Of a DNA stretch of 64,000 nt, positions 11,338-22,446 are shown in pieces (position 1 is the first letter of the stretch; each line of letters begins with the position of its first letter). The DNA comes from Hymenoscyphus infarciens (Eukaryota > Ascomycota > Leotiomycetes > Helotiales > Helotiaceae). A program made the translations under genes and the position numbers. The notes beneath the pieces were generated by a model. The model was not told the DNA's origin, searched no databases, and saw only the letters and a program-made list of their open reading frames with translations. Location of the stretch: NCBI GenBank assembly GCA_001414345.1, contig LLCB01000183.1, positions 1 through 64,000 on the forward strand, in the 5' to 3' direction.

Positions 11338-13989
11338 ATGGAACTTATGGAACTCATTCATCGTTTGCGCAGTGGCTTTGACTTTACACATCCAAGTTCA
11401 CCAGCTCCATCTTCAGAGCCGGCACCTCGAATCGCAAGCTGGAATGTGGCACAAGCTAAGCGGCTCTACCATGCTTTACCACCAAACTGCATTCGAGTAG
11501 TCAAACTGGAGCCTGCAGATAAGCCTGATGCGCCAATAGTCCTTCATACCGAAGTCGTCAGTCTCACCCATCCGCCTCCTTTCGAAGCACTCTCATACGT
11601 CTGGGGAAAGAGACAGCCTTTGGTACGAATCACCTGCAATAAGAGCATGGTCTTCCCAAATGGGATTCCCATCCAGATCACGCCAAACCTAGCTCTAGCT
11701 CTTCTTCAAATCCGCCGACCTATAAAAGGTGGAGCGCGAACACTTTGGATCGATGCAGTATGTATCAATCAAGACGACGATACGGAACGCTCAGCTCAAG
11801 TCATGGAGATGAAAGACATCTACTCAAAAGCAACATGCGTCCTGATCTGGCTTGGCGAAGTAGAAAATAACAACAAACTGTTCACAGCAGCAAACAAGCA
11901 AATTTCCGCCCTCGCTAAATTCCTTCGCAATGGATCCCAAACCCCGACTCCATCTCTACACCAAATTTCAGCCATCTTGAAACAACCCGACAACAAAACA
12001 ACTTTTGAGTTCCGCAAATGGATTGAGAATCCCACGAATTGGCAGTTTATCCAAACTATCTTAGCTTCTACATGGTTCACCCGCGTATGGATTATTCAAG
12101 AATTCGCTCAAGCGAAGGATATCGAGATTTTAATGGGGCAAAATATGCTCCCCTCTTTCGACCTCTTTCTCTGCGCCCTCTATGTTCGGAAGAACCACTA
12201 CAATCTCGCCCCACCCGAAGCGGAACGACTCGACCACATCATCAGAATCTACAATATGCGATTCAAGAACCACTTGTTACCACAGATCGAAGCAACAAGT
12301 ATGTTCCAGGCCACCAACCCACGGGATAAAATCTATGCTGTCATGGGTTTACCATCCGTAGAACAGGATCGAGATTTTGACGCTAGATCTTTGTTGAGAC
12401 CGGATTACAGTAAGGAAGTTTGGGAGGTTTATGGAAATGTTGTTAGGCATTTTGTTGGATTGCCAAGAGAGCGGGCTTATCATCCACTTGGAGAGGAACC
12501 GGTCGGCGGACAAAAATATGGAGAGGGAGTATTGGATATTTTGAGACAACCAGAAAAGCATGGACTGTTGGCAGATAAGCAGAAGGAAGTTAGTGCGAAG
12601 ATTTTTCCTAGCTGGGTACCGAGATGGGATTTGATTGATGAATCGTATCGTCATCCGCCGGGTATTTGGGCTATGGATCCGAAATTTCTTTGGCGACCCG
12701 CTGGGGACTTGAACGTTTGCTATTTACCGCCGAAAAATTCTTTCGGAAATAGAACTTTGGAGTTGAAGGGAGTTAAGGTTGGAGTTGTGGACTCAATTTT
12801 TGATCATGTCTTGCAACCTTGTTCTATCATCCAACGAAATTCTAAAGGTTGTGTTAAGAAGTTGTTGAAGCAAGTTCAAGAACACTTTTCGTTCGACCTT
12901 AGGAAGCAAACAAAACAGTATCACGGACCTGGAACACTTGAAGCAGATTTCGCAGAAGTATTAACTGCAGGATCTCTAACTGAACTCTCGCCCAAGGACT
13001 CAACCTCTAGTATGGAGACACTTCGAAGAATTGCGGGGACCGAAGGACTGGTAATGCAGGAATGGCTCGGCTCACAGGCTAGTTCTATGTCTTCTGCTGA
13101 GTATCTCGCACACATACCAAAGAGATCAGCAACAGGAGATTCCGATAGTAGTGGCAAGAAGTCTTTCGAGGAGGAGTTTAAGCTGTGGCTTGAGTGGGAA
13201 GATGAGCAGCCTACATTAAAGCGGGAGAAGAGTCTGACGGACGATAGTGTCATTGCTCGTTTTGGTAATGAGGTCAATTTGAATCGCACCTTTTTCATCA
13301 CAAAGGATGGAAGAATTGGTGTTGGCAGTCCGAAAATCAGAGTCGGCGATGAGATTTGGGTACTGTATGGGGGCAGATGTTTGTATGTCGTTAGACATGG
13401 GCCCGAGACTGTCGATGCGGAAATTCAGCACATGAAGGGTATGTTGAATGTTGTGTCTGAAAAAGGTCACAACGCTGACGGCCCAAAAAAGGGTGGTATT
13501 TTCGGAAGGGGTCGACCAGGAAGTAGAGAACCCAGTGAAAGTGGAAGTCCAAAGAAAGGCGGCTTTATGGGAATGGGTACGAGACCACGAAGTAGGGATA
13601 CCAGCGATACCTTTGTGGTGGAGAGCGGCAATCCGAAGAAAGGTGGAACAAGATCGAGACCAATGAGCGGAGAAACTACAATTGGCTTCAGCAACGAAGT
13701 GAACGCTGGCACTCCAAAGAAAAGAAGCATCTACGGGTCAGTAGGGACACGAGTAAGTGAGGAGAGCGGAAAGCCTGGCGGGATTATGGGTAGGAAGAGC
13801 AGAGACGAGTCGAGAGACACCTTTTCCAACTGTACAACTCCGAGAGCACGATCACCTCAGAACTTTGGGTTACCACGGCAAACTAGATTGTTCGTTGGTG
13901 AGGCTTTCGTGAGTGGGTGGATGGATAATGAAGCAGTTTCTGGGGTTGCTAATGGGCTGCTGTATGAGAGTTGGTTGGTGTTGATTTGA
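11338..13989 (+). CDS. HET-domain (heterokaryon incompatibility) protein with C-terminal repeats
   Basis: Single-exon gene of 883 residues. The HET domain spans about residues 80-235 and shows its three hallmark blocks: FEALSYVWG (near 82-90), TLWIDAVCINQDD (near 135-147), and TWFTRVWIIQEFAQA further on. HET proteins act in non-self recognition and regulated cell death after hyphal fusion. The C terminus keeps the usual end of such proteins (GDEIWVLYGGRCLYVVR near 675-692 and FVGEAFVSGWMDNEAV near 846-861). Between these two blocks lies an insertion of about 130 residues made of imperfect repeats starting with G(S/N/T)PKKGG and rich in R, S and G. The repeats are basic and probably disordered. 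The start has no competing upstream ATG in frame nearby. The HET assignment is firm; specificity and activity are unknown. Confidence 0.93.
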   Translation: MELMELIHRLRSGFDFTHPSSPAPSSEPAPRIASWNVAQAKRLYHALPPNCIRVVKLEPADKPDAPIVLHTEVVSLTHPPPFEALSYVWGKRQPLVRITCNKSMVFPNGIPIQITPNLALALLQIRRPIKGGARTLWIDAVCINQDDDTERSAQVMEMKDIYSKATCVLIWLGEVENNNKLFTAANKQISALAKFLRNGSQTPTPSLHQISAILKQPDNKTTFEFRKWIENPTNWQFIQTILASTWFTRVWIIQEFAQAKDIEILMGQNMLPSFDLFLCALYVRKNHYNLAPPEAERLDHIIRIYNMRFKNHLLPQIEATSMFQATNPRDKIYAVMGLPSVEQDRDFDARSLLRPDYSKEVWEVYGNVVRHFVGLPRERAYHPLGEEPVGGQKYGEGVLDILRQPEKHGLLADKQKEVSAKIFPSWVPRWDLIDESYRHPPGIWAMDPKFLWRPAGDLNVCYLPPKNSFGNRTLELKGVKVGVVDSIFDHVLQPCSIIQRNSKGCVKKLLKQVQEHFSFDLRKQTKQYHGPGTLEADFAEVLTAGSLTELSPKDSTSSMETLRRIAGTEGLVMQEWLGSQASSMSSAEYLAHIPKRSATGDSDSSGKKSFEEEFKLWLEWEDEQPTLKREKSLTDDSVIARFGNEVNLNRTFFITKDGRIGVGSPKIRVGDEIWVLYGGRCLYVVRHGPETVDAEIQHMKGMLNVVSEKGHNADGPKKGGIFGRGRPGSREPSESGSPKKGGFMGMGTRPRSRDTSDTFVVESGNPKKGGTRSRPMSGETTIGFSNEVNAGTPKKRSIYGSVGTRVSEESGKPGGIMGRKSRDESRDTFSNCTTPRARSPQNFGLPRQTRLFVGEAFVSGWMDNEAVSGVANGLLYESWLVLI
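13482..13815 (+). repeat. In-frame degenerate repeats (GxPKKGG units) in the HET gene
   Basis: About five imperfect units of 20-27 codons, each starting near G-P-K-K-G-G, followed by an R/G/S-rich stretch. They lie in frame inside the C-terminal part of the HET protein. Unit lengths and sequences differ, so this is an old or diverging array rather than a perfect minisatellite. Confidence 0.8.
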
Positions 13990-14163
13990 GGATTGTTTGT
14001 AGCTTTTGCCATAGAATCTTAGTCTACAGACATTAACTAACTCGTTGTTATCCCGAAAGACAGTAATACATCTTGCCTTTGATTGGAGCTTCAATTTCAA
14101 CTTCAGCGATAACCCTATCCTCCTGGCATTAGGATTAGCCGAGAACAAAATCTCAACGGCTAA

Positions 14164-15324
14164 GGGCCTGTTTGGTTCATATTTTGAACTCTTGATTTAT
14201 TCGTCGAATCGAGCTAGCACGGGCCACTTTTTATTCGCTTGTGAATCGAATCGAATCGAATTCTTATACCGTTTAGTAACTATATAGTAAATTACTTACT
14301 AAAAAGAATTCTCTAAAAATATATATTAGTATATATATAATACTATTATGACTTCTTAACGCTTACCCTAAGGAGCACTAGTATAATGCTACTAAGACAA
14401 CGTGCGTAACCTACGAAGTGGACCGACGACGAGGTCTAATACTCTATAAAGCTTCGAAGTATACTAAGGCCTTTTAACGAAGTTATTCTTAAAATAGAGA
14501 GCTACTAATATAGCTGCTAATATACAGTGTTTTGGGTTTCCCCGCCTAATCTGTTATCCTATCCTGCCTCGACGCTCCTTCTCCTTCCTGCCTCTATTTT
14601 GAGGCTATCCCGCCTTCTCCTATCCTTAAATTCTAGCTTTCTTAGCTACTCCTATCTTATAGTACTTGCTTGCCTTTCCTTGCTAAATAGAGAGGCTAGG
14701 ATAGGAAGAGTTAGGCTAGTTAATTTCGCTTAAAGCCTGGAAGGTAGGTAGAAAAGAGGGTCTAGGTTGCTAATTTCGCTTAATATCTAGAAGGTAGGTA
14801 GAAAAGAGGGTCTTAGGTAGAAAAGAGGGTCTCGAGTAGAAAAGAGGGTCTAGGTCCTAATTAGGGGGTTGCCTTCCTAATCCTAATCTAGCCTAGCCTC
14901 TCCTATTCTTACCTAGGTGAGTAGCCTATCCTATTCTAAGTACTAGGCTGACTAAGGCGGGGAAAGCTAAAACACTGCTAGTATAGCTACTATTACACCA
15001 GTATCTATAGCATATCTGCGATTAAGGATAGTATAGCGTTACTATACTTAATAAGGGAGGTATGCTATAGTAGTGTTATAGAGTACGAATGAATTAAAGG
15101 TTCGATTCGTGAATACATCTTTAGAGTAGTATTCACGAATCGAGCTTTTTTATATAGGAGATTTACGAATATAGTACTAAGGCTTAATTTAAGTGATTCG
15201 ATTTATGAATAGAGGCTTTTTGCTAAACGGATTTATGATTTAAAAGAAGGTTTACGAATTAACTTAATTCGATTTAACTTTTGTATAGAGATTCGCGAAA
15301 CGAGGGCGCGAACTAAACAGGCCC
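14164..15324. mobile_element. PIF/Harbinger-type MITE (with nested insertion)
   Basis: The ends are inverted repeats GGGCCTGTTTGGTTC (left) and GAACTAAACAGGCCC (right), flanked by the 3-bp duplication TAA (14161-14163 and 15325-15327). A TAA/TTA target duplication and a GGGCCTGTTTGG end are typical of PIF/Harbinger elements. No transposase frame is present. Removing the nested element and its duplicated target leaves about 700 bp. The interior is AT-rich and has further inverted stretches around TTCGAATCGA-like motifs. Confidence 0.85.
14525..14977. mobile_element. hAT-type MITE nested in the Harbinger MITE
   Basis: Ends are CAGTGTTTTGGGTTTCCCCG and its near-perfect inverse ending AAAACACTG. 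Flanking 8-bp target duplications are ctaatata (14517-14524) and ctagtata (14978-14985), differing by one transition. CAGTG termini and 8-bp duplications point to the hAT superfamily. It is 453 bp with no coding capacity. It contains four copies of TAGAAAAGAGGGTCT near 14750-14850. It belongs to the same family as the 58.4-59.5 kb element. Confidence 0.85.
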
Positions 15325-15890
15325 TAATATCTTAACGCTTTATATGACGAGGATTTGCAGAAATTCCACGCCGCGAAACTCGGTTTCCTCGTAAGTTGAT
15401 AGTTTATTCAACGTAGAATTAATAAGCCATAGTGAGCGAGTCACGGAGCAAATATTTGCGAGGAATATACCTGAACAAGATAAGATGAATTATGAGGACA
15501 GAACTTTGGCACGCTTTCAACTCTTTCCTCTTTCGCTACCTAGAAGCTTCTCGGATAACCTGTACTTTACTGTCTTGAATAATGTTATCGAGCAAATATT
15601 GTCGAGATTGATACTAAATTCAACGCAAGGAGTCTAAGCTTGTCAGTAATATGATGTAATGCAGATTTGACCCTATACTTTTCCCACCATGAATTTGTGA
15701 GCCACTGACACAGCGCTATTTACACTCCTACACACAGCTTCATTTACACTCCTACTCCCATTCTTTTAATTGTCTAATTATGCCAAGAATTATAATTTTT
15801 CTTGCACATGCAATGTACTAACCAAATACCCTTCAAAGATAAGCGGAATCACAAAGAATAATTCAATCCCCATCCGTTTCCTGAAGCACT
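15325..15890. other. Intergenic region downstream of the GPCR gene
   Basis: Moderately AT-rich; holds the 3' region of the minus-strand GPCR gene. No gene or repeat recognised. Confidence 0.4.
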
Positions 15891-17326
15891 TTATCTAAAC
15901 CTCCCACCCCCGTCGAAATCACCACCGTCCCCTTGTTCCACATTTCCCGTGCCCACCCCTGTTCTTGTCTCCAAATTAACGAAACCATTCCCCCCCCTCT
16001 CCCCCATACGAACATCCTTCTTTCTCCCCCACCATGCTTCCAAAATCCCCGCACTACTTCCAAAAAACACAACCGAATTCCAAAACCCCTGTAGCGGCAA
16101 CACAACTGCACTCCCAATATTCAACGCATAACTCGGGTTCTCAGGGTATCTCAGCCCATAAACTCGATTGACCGATGCCGGGACCCAGGTGATGAGGATG
16201 GAGATGGCGAAGAGGAGGGCGGTGCGGGTGTATGCGTATTTAATTTTATCGATTCCTGGACGTTTCGGAGGATGTGTTGCAGTTTGATAAGAGGGGGAGG
16301 TGGGCGCAAACCAAGGGGTGGTGGGTGAGGGGAGAGAGGGCAAGGAGGAGGGGAGATGGGAGGAGGATATTGTGATGGTGTATGCTTCTTCATGCTCTCC
16401 CACCCCCTTCATCCCTTCCATTTCCGAATTTGGATATGCCGAAGTCAAAGAGGCTGGGAAGGGGATCAACGAAGGTTTTCGATCACTAGTGACTTCGACC
16501 TCCATAGTTCGAGTTCCTGAGAAGGCGGGAATGGGAAGTGTTGGACTGACAGGATTCGAGTTGTAATTCGCGGTTTTCGGGTTGCTCTCGATAGCAGCTC
16601 GAAGCTCCGAGCGTTTCTGGAATATTTCCACCCCCACGCGAAGGTAAATGAGGAGGGAGAGAAGAATGGCAAGCCAGATGGGCGCGTAGTACGAGTAGAT
16701 TCTTATTGGGGCCCAGTCGTTGTCGATCCAACACCAAAGCTGTATAAACCCATTAGTCTTCTCTCACTCCTTCCATGTGGCAATCCAGAGAAAACCTCAC
16801 AGTAGCATTCCCATACATCTTCCCCTTTTCCTTCGTCCGATAGAACAAACAAAAAATAGCCGGGATAAAAGGAAGTCCATAACAAATAATCCCATAAATC
16901 CAATACAACCGCTTCAATCGATGAGCATCGTAGCGACGGAAAAAGACAAGGTAGACGTTTACTGCCATAGCACAACTCCACATTGGATCCGATTGCATGA
17001 ACCTTTTTCCTATCAGCTCGATTTCTCCCCATTCCTCTCTCTTATTTCAAGAAGCTGAAAAAGTGCACTCACATCTGAAGTAGAAACCCTTGAAATTGAC
17101 ATAACGCTCCGTTTTCATTCGACAAAGCACTTCCCCCAATAAGAGCCGCAACATTAGCAAAGATATTCGCAAAAGAAGCATAGAAAATAAGTGTATTTGA
17201 TAGAGTCCTCAACTCCTTAATCAAAATAAACGCGGCGAATAGTAAAAGTGTGGCTGTGACCGAGATACTAGCGGTAATTCGCTCAATAATGATGAGGGTC
17301 GAAATCTGCTTTGGAGTAAACGTCAT
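15891..17326 (-). CDS. cAMP-receptor-like seven-transmembrane GPCR
   Basis: Exons on the minus strand are 17073-17326, 16801-17002 and 15891-16739 (434 residues); the introns are 70 and 61 bp with GTGAGT/GTGAGG donors, and phases close. The N terminus MTFTPKQISTLIIIERI leads into TM1; exon 1 also carries the LIFYASFANIFAN helix and a Cys before FQGFLLQ. Exon 2 carries MWSCAMAVNVYLVFFRRYDA, typical of TM3 plus its cytoplasmic end in the Dictyostelium cAR/fungal GprH-type class. Exon 3 begins with LWCWIDNDWAPIRIYSYY (extracellular loop 2) and TM5. It then has a loop of roughly 120 Pro/Ser-rich residues before TM6 (ALLFAISILITWVPASVNRV) and TM7. The C-terminal tail is acidic and Gly-rich. Likely role: nutrient or carbon sensing through a heterotrimeric G protein at the plasma membrane; the ligand is unknown. 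Confidence 0.85.
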
Positions 17327-18942
17327 GGTGAAAGAGGCGAGTTGATAATTTCGTGGAACCTGTCGTGGCGTATGTTGAAACGAGGTCCACTTGTCGGGAG
17401 ATACCTCATCATTTGATGGGGTTCCTGGGGAAGAAGTGTTGACTCCAATTGCACTCAGTGGGGCGAGTTTCTTTATATCAAAATCAGCACCAACAGTTGA
17501 GATCGAAGATTAAGGCTGTGGAATTTTCGCGTGAGACCCTCAAACCTCCACCATAATCCTCAAGGTCGAATCCGGCCCCCAGATGCTGCAGTCGAGGTTC
17601 AAAGTGCGGCTCAGGCACTGAATTTGAGTTGACCGTCGTGAGAAGTGAAATCTGGAGACTTGAGGGGGAAAAAGAGGGGGAAAGGGAAAATTCGTGGGGT
17701 GTGTGGACAAGTGATGGTCGATCGGTACCACTTCTCGAGGAAGCGAAGTAACATGAGCACAACTTTTCCAAGGTACACCAGAGTAAAATATACACAGTTG
17801 ACAGACACCATCAGAATGGTTACTTTGCATGGGAACAAACAGACGCGGGGAATGGGTACGGGCCGAGTACCAGAGGCGAGGAAGTAAACAATAAAACAGG
17901 CAATCGACGAAAAACAAATGTGTCTTTTTCGTTGGCAAGCCTCAAACAGGAAAACATATCGTCAGGAAAAGCACCAGAGCAGCAGGTTTCTGCTTCGTTG
18001 GTCCAAGAAAACTGATCTCCTCTGTCTGCAGCCCGTTTGCAGATATCATCAATAGCGCGTATTGCTGACATCCGAGTCGCTGATCGTATGTCTTCCATCC
18101 AACCACGTTTTCCAAAAATACAGGTCACTCGACACGGGTGGTTGCACACAAACGATCCTCCAACCCCAAAACCACGCCCATGGCGTCCATCAAAAACCTT
18201 CCCACTTTCCACCTCAAATCCTCATGCACGCCATCATACACCCGCTGAGAAAATGAGGCTCCGTAAATTCGATTCCGGGCTGAAGAAGCGCAAGAAAGGG
18301 GCAAAGAGGCATCGCACCCCTTTATTTCGTGTACAACGCCAGCCTCACGTCCACCTGCAGGTCCCCGGAGCTAGAAGGACTCGTAGACTCGACAAGTCGA
18401 CACAACATCCGAACGTCATGCTTGTGTCTCGCAAACCATGCTTAATCCATACATTCATCCGAGACTGAAGGGTATCTCAAGGCTAGCTGCAGAGAAGCTG
18501 AGACTTGCATTCCAAGTATCGGCTCAATGTACAGCGGAGTAATACCACCCCTTTCTCGCTGATTATGACGTTGTGATTGCTCTCGTCGTGGTCACCCGTC
18601 GTGTTGTGGCATTCAAAGTCTAAGTCAAGTTGAGGTCGAATGAAGTGAGGAGGCCAAGAATCCGATGGGTCAGTCGACCATAGTTTAAAAGTCTCGTATT
18701 GTCATTATTCTTCGTTCGATGCACCCAACCTATCTATGAAGTACACACAGAAAACCCGCCAACGAAAAACGCCATGAACGCCACGCCAGAAAACGAGGAA
18801 TTTTCGAATCAAAAAAACCCGAAGAAAGAATGGGTTAATCAATCAACTCCAAGAAGCCTTACAGGAGAAGAAGGAAACAGATGCTTTGTTCCTGCATGTC
18901 GCTACCCATCGGTGTTTCAAACCGCCTGGATGCAAGCCAAAA
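17327..18942. other. Intergenic region between the GPCR and MFS genes
   Basis: About 1.6 kb. It contains the promoter of the minus-strand GPCR gene and the 3' region of the transporter. Short overlapping frames on both strands (for example 18037-18468 plus) have no recognisable domain. No RNA gene found. Confidence 0.45.
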
Positions 18943-20813
18943 TTAGGTGGTGTAAATAAAGCTTGGTCGCATGTCACCAAGCGCCTCAGCTTCAGCTTCT
19001 GTCTTTCCTTCCACGAGGTGATCTCTCTTCCCCGCACGCCTAGCTGCATTCTCTCGCTTGAGGAGGAAATGCATTGTCAGACTTGAGCCGATGAGACAGA
19101 TCGCCATGTATGCAATGATCACTGCGTGACCGACTACGTATTGTGGGGTTTTGAAAAAGATGCTAGGATATATTAGTATTGTAATGTGCATCGCGGAGTG
19201 GCAACCTAAAAAGAATATTGATATCGAGGGGCGACTTACTTGCTACTAACAACTCCATTCAAATTGCCAGTTCCAACCACAAATCCCAAAACAATACCAC
19301 GCTTGTAGACCCCCTCAATATTGTTGCTGACCCATGAAACTGTGTTGGAAATACAAGGATAAATCCCGAGAGCTCCCAGAAAGGTACCCGCGTACTTGAC
19401 ATGCGCATTATGAGAACTGAGGAGCATAGAAAATCCAACAATTCCGATCAATGGCACACAGATATTGCACAAACCACGACGACCAGTTCGATCTGCGTAG
19501 AACCCAACTGTGATAGTAAGCACAGCGGCGCATGCGTATGGAGGGACAGACATAAGCTGAGCAGTGGTAGGATTCTTATAACCCATGTTGCTGATAATCG
19601 ATGGGAGGAACAGGGAGAAGGCGTAGAGTGGCATTGCACAGCCCATGACTAGAGGATGTTAGTCTTGCTTTTGTCTGCCGGGGAAAGCAACTCGTTACTT
19701 ACACATAACCATTCCCACGTACATCTTCCAATCCTTCAACGCAGCATAAAGATATGCCATCTTGAATTCCTCGTGTTCAGCGCTAGACTGGTTGTCGAGT
19801 TTGAGGCGACGAATCACACGAGCACGATCCTGCTCCGAAAGGAACGTAGCAGTATCTGGGAAATCGTGTACCAACCAGAAGGAAATGAATCCAATCACGA
19901 CTGTAGCAAAACCCTCGATGATGAAGATCCATGCCCATCCTTCTATGCCACCCTTGCCATTCAATTTGCTAATGGCAGCCGCAAGGAGACCACCAAATGA
20001 GCCTGAGACTGCGGCTGCAGAGAAGAATATGGCCTTGGAAAGAATTAGTATGAAAATTTGGTTTCGATCCTCGGAGACTTACTGCTCTGATACCAAACTC
20101 TCTTCTCTTATACCAGCAGCTCAAGAAGTAATTTACACCGGGGTATAAGCCAGCTTCTGTCAGTCCAAGAAAGAATCGAGCTGCCATCAAACCATTCCAG
20201 TTCCTGACAAAGCCCATTGAAAACATACAAGCGCCCCAGAGGATCCTATGATATCATTAGAATGGAAAGATGTATTAGGAATGTGTTCTCCTACATAATG
20301 ATGGGTATGAAAATCGAAGGGCGGAGTCGCTTGAGAAGGATATTGGCAAGAGGTTCGAAGAGGGCGTAAGAAACGAAGAAGATGGTTAGAGCCGCATTGT
20401 AACGACCGGTGGATAGGTTTCCAAGACTCTTCTGCAACCCTTGAATCTTTGCATTTCCAATGTTGGTTCGGTCCAAGAAGGAGAGAAGGTACAAGACACA
20501 TAGCTAGGTTGAGGTTAGATAGCGCCATCCAAGAAAGTGTTGAGAACTGCTTACCCATGGGATCAATTGCAAGTCGAGCTTCCATAGCAGCTTCCGGTCC
20601 TGGGTTACAATTAGAAAGGGAGGCACTGATGACTCAATATCGAAGACTCACGATTTCAGCCTTTTCAGTATCACTCAAATGAGCATCTGGATCTTCAGGC
20701 AGGCCAAGTAGGGAACTCTCTGCAGAGCGCTCTACCACACGGCCAACGTTTTTCTCGTTGTAGCTCGGGTCGCTTAAAGATCCTACAGATCGTGGTTGCT
20801 TGAGGTCGTCCAT
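18943..20813 (-). CDS. Dal5-type MFS transporter (anion:cation symporter family)
   Basis: Seven exons on the minus strand (20652-20813, 20555-20599, 20295-20503, 20083-20245, 19703-20033, 19240-19648, 18943-19162) give 512 residues, the usual size for this family. All six introns (49-77 bp) have GT..AG ends and the phases close. The N-terminal region is acidic and cytosolic. The signature LDLQLIPW followed by LYLLSFLDRTNIGNAKIQGL marks TM1 of the allantoate/nicotinate/vitamin permease family. Later landmarks are RFFLGLTEAGLYPGVNYFLS (TM4 region), GWAWIFIIEG, GFYADRTGRRG and a C-terminal RPSFIYTT. Likely a plasma-membrane proton symporter for a small organic anion or vitamin; the substrate cannot be read from the sequence. 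Confidence 0.92.
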
Positions 20814-22446
20814 GATCGGCGAATAGGTTGTTGTGGTGGTAAAGAAAGTTAGAAGGTAGAGGGGGCGAGAAGAGAAAGGGCTTTGGGTTTACCGGGATTA
20901 AATAGGAGGAATAGCCCTAAGGCTGAACCAGGAGGCTGACGCAGAGGAATAGGAGGGTGAATGGGCTTATATCAGGGCACTCTGTGTGAATAGCCAATCA
21001 AGCTGTGCTCCCTTATCTTGTACGACAGGGAATTGCCATGCAAAAGCCGCACCTTGAAGGGTTGATTTGCAGAAAACGGAGTACCTTTCGGCTCAAAACA
21101 AGCATTTTGAGTGTGTAGTTCCGGCACTACTATCCTCATAGCGACTTAGGCACCATCAAGGTAACGGCAAGTGCTATGTACAGCAAGTGGGGACAAAAAG
21201 AGAAGGTTCAAGCGATAATAGTAGAAGCTTCTTCAATCACAAACAAGAAGTTCCAGATTTCTGTGCAATTCTTTCATCCAACATGCAAAGCTAAATGGGG
21301 ATTTTGGAGCTCTGCATATCATTGCAGTAAAAGCCAAGTGACCTTGTCACAACCACTTGCCCAACGTTGACAAAGTAAAAACAACAAACAAATGAAAGGT
21401 TCAAGATGCATTTCATTACGCCCAAGAACCAGAACCAGTAATCCTTACCATTCCATTGTTTTTTTTCAATGCGTGAAAGATAAACAAACCTTCAATGCAC
21501 ATTGGTTCTCAGTATTTCCGAGAACTAGTCTCTGCAACAATTGCCTGGTTCGCGACCGACTGCTGCTGCATCCCTCTTTCAACCCCTTATAGCTGCATGT
21601 ATAGCCTCCAATGGTCGGGGTTCTCGCGTTTCAGAAGAAAACACCTCGTGAGGACACCATCCAAGTGAGCAATCGGTCTGGAGGATTGTAGGGCAAGGCG
21701 CGTGGTTTTCAGCTCGTCCGGTCGTGCAATTGGGGAGGAAGCTATTCTGGACGACATAGAATCGGCTCGCAGATTCGCAGAGTCCGTGATGAATGGATTT
21801 GAAAACATCGCAGTGCTCTTCGTTGTTTGAATTGGGGTTGTGGAGATGGCGGAGTGAAAAGCGGGGGGTTGGAGAAATGGAATCTGATCCCGTGACTTCA
21901 ACCTCACTTCAACGTACTCTCTCACCTTCAACAACATCACTGAACAAAATCCTATTATCACGACTTCTTGCCCACCTGACATGCCTTCGTAGATAGTGGT
22001 ATTACTATAACTGAAAGGAAGCGAAGAGTGCCTTCTCATGTCCGAATTATCTACCTCCACGTCTTCTCGTTGGACGCACGACTCTAAAACCACTATATTC
22101 ATTGATCAACAAGTCCCACGAGGTCTGTCAAAGTCGTGTCCTTGATTATTGATATTGTGAGCTAAAAGCAGCTAGTAATCCTTCCCATAGTAGGCTAAGT
22201 ACCCCCATTGTTTGTTCTGATCATTGAAAGCAAATATCATACTCTTGCCAGCTAAGTCAGATCTCCTCCCATTATCAACCCCCATTATCACCTCCCATAT
22301 CCCATAATTGAAGCTAAAACCGTACCAACTTCAGCAAAAAGCCAAGCACATAAAACCCCATCGTAACTCTCGTATCCCGATTGTCCACTCCTATGATATC
22401 CCTCGACACATGAGCAGCAAATATTTCCCTTATCACAGATCCTAAC
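20814..22446. other. Intergenic region upstream of the MFS gene
   Basis: The first part is the promoter of the minus-strand transporter; the remainder separates it from the 3' end of the next minus-strand gene. A minus-strand frame at 21587-22102 (171 codons) has no recognisable domain and unremarkable composition; I do not call it a gene. Confidence 0.4.

Noticed and set aside
18037..18468. 143-codon plus-strand frame between the GPCR and MFS genes
   Set aside because: Pro/Arg/His-rich without domain; overlaps equally long antisense frames.
21587..22102. 171-codon minus-strand frame
   Set aside because: Could be a small gene, but no family, start context or splice evidence supports it.
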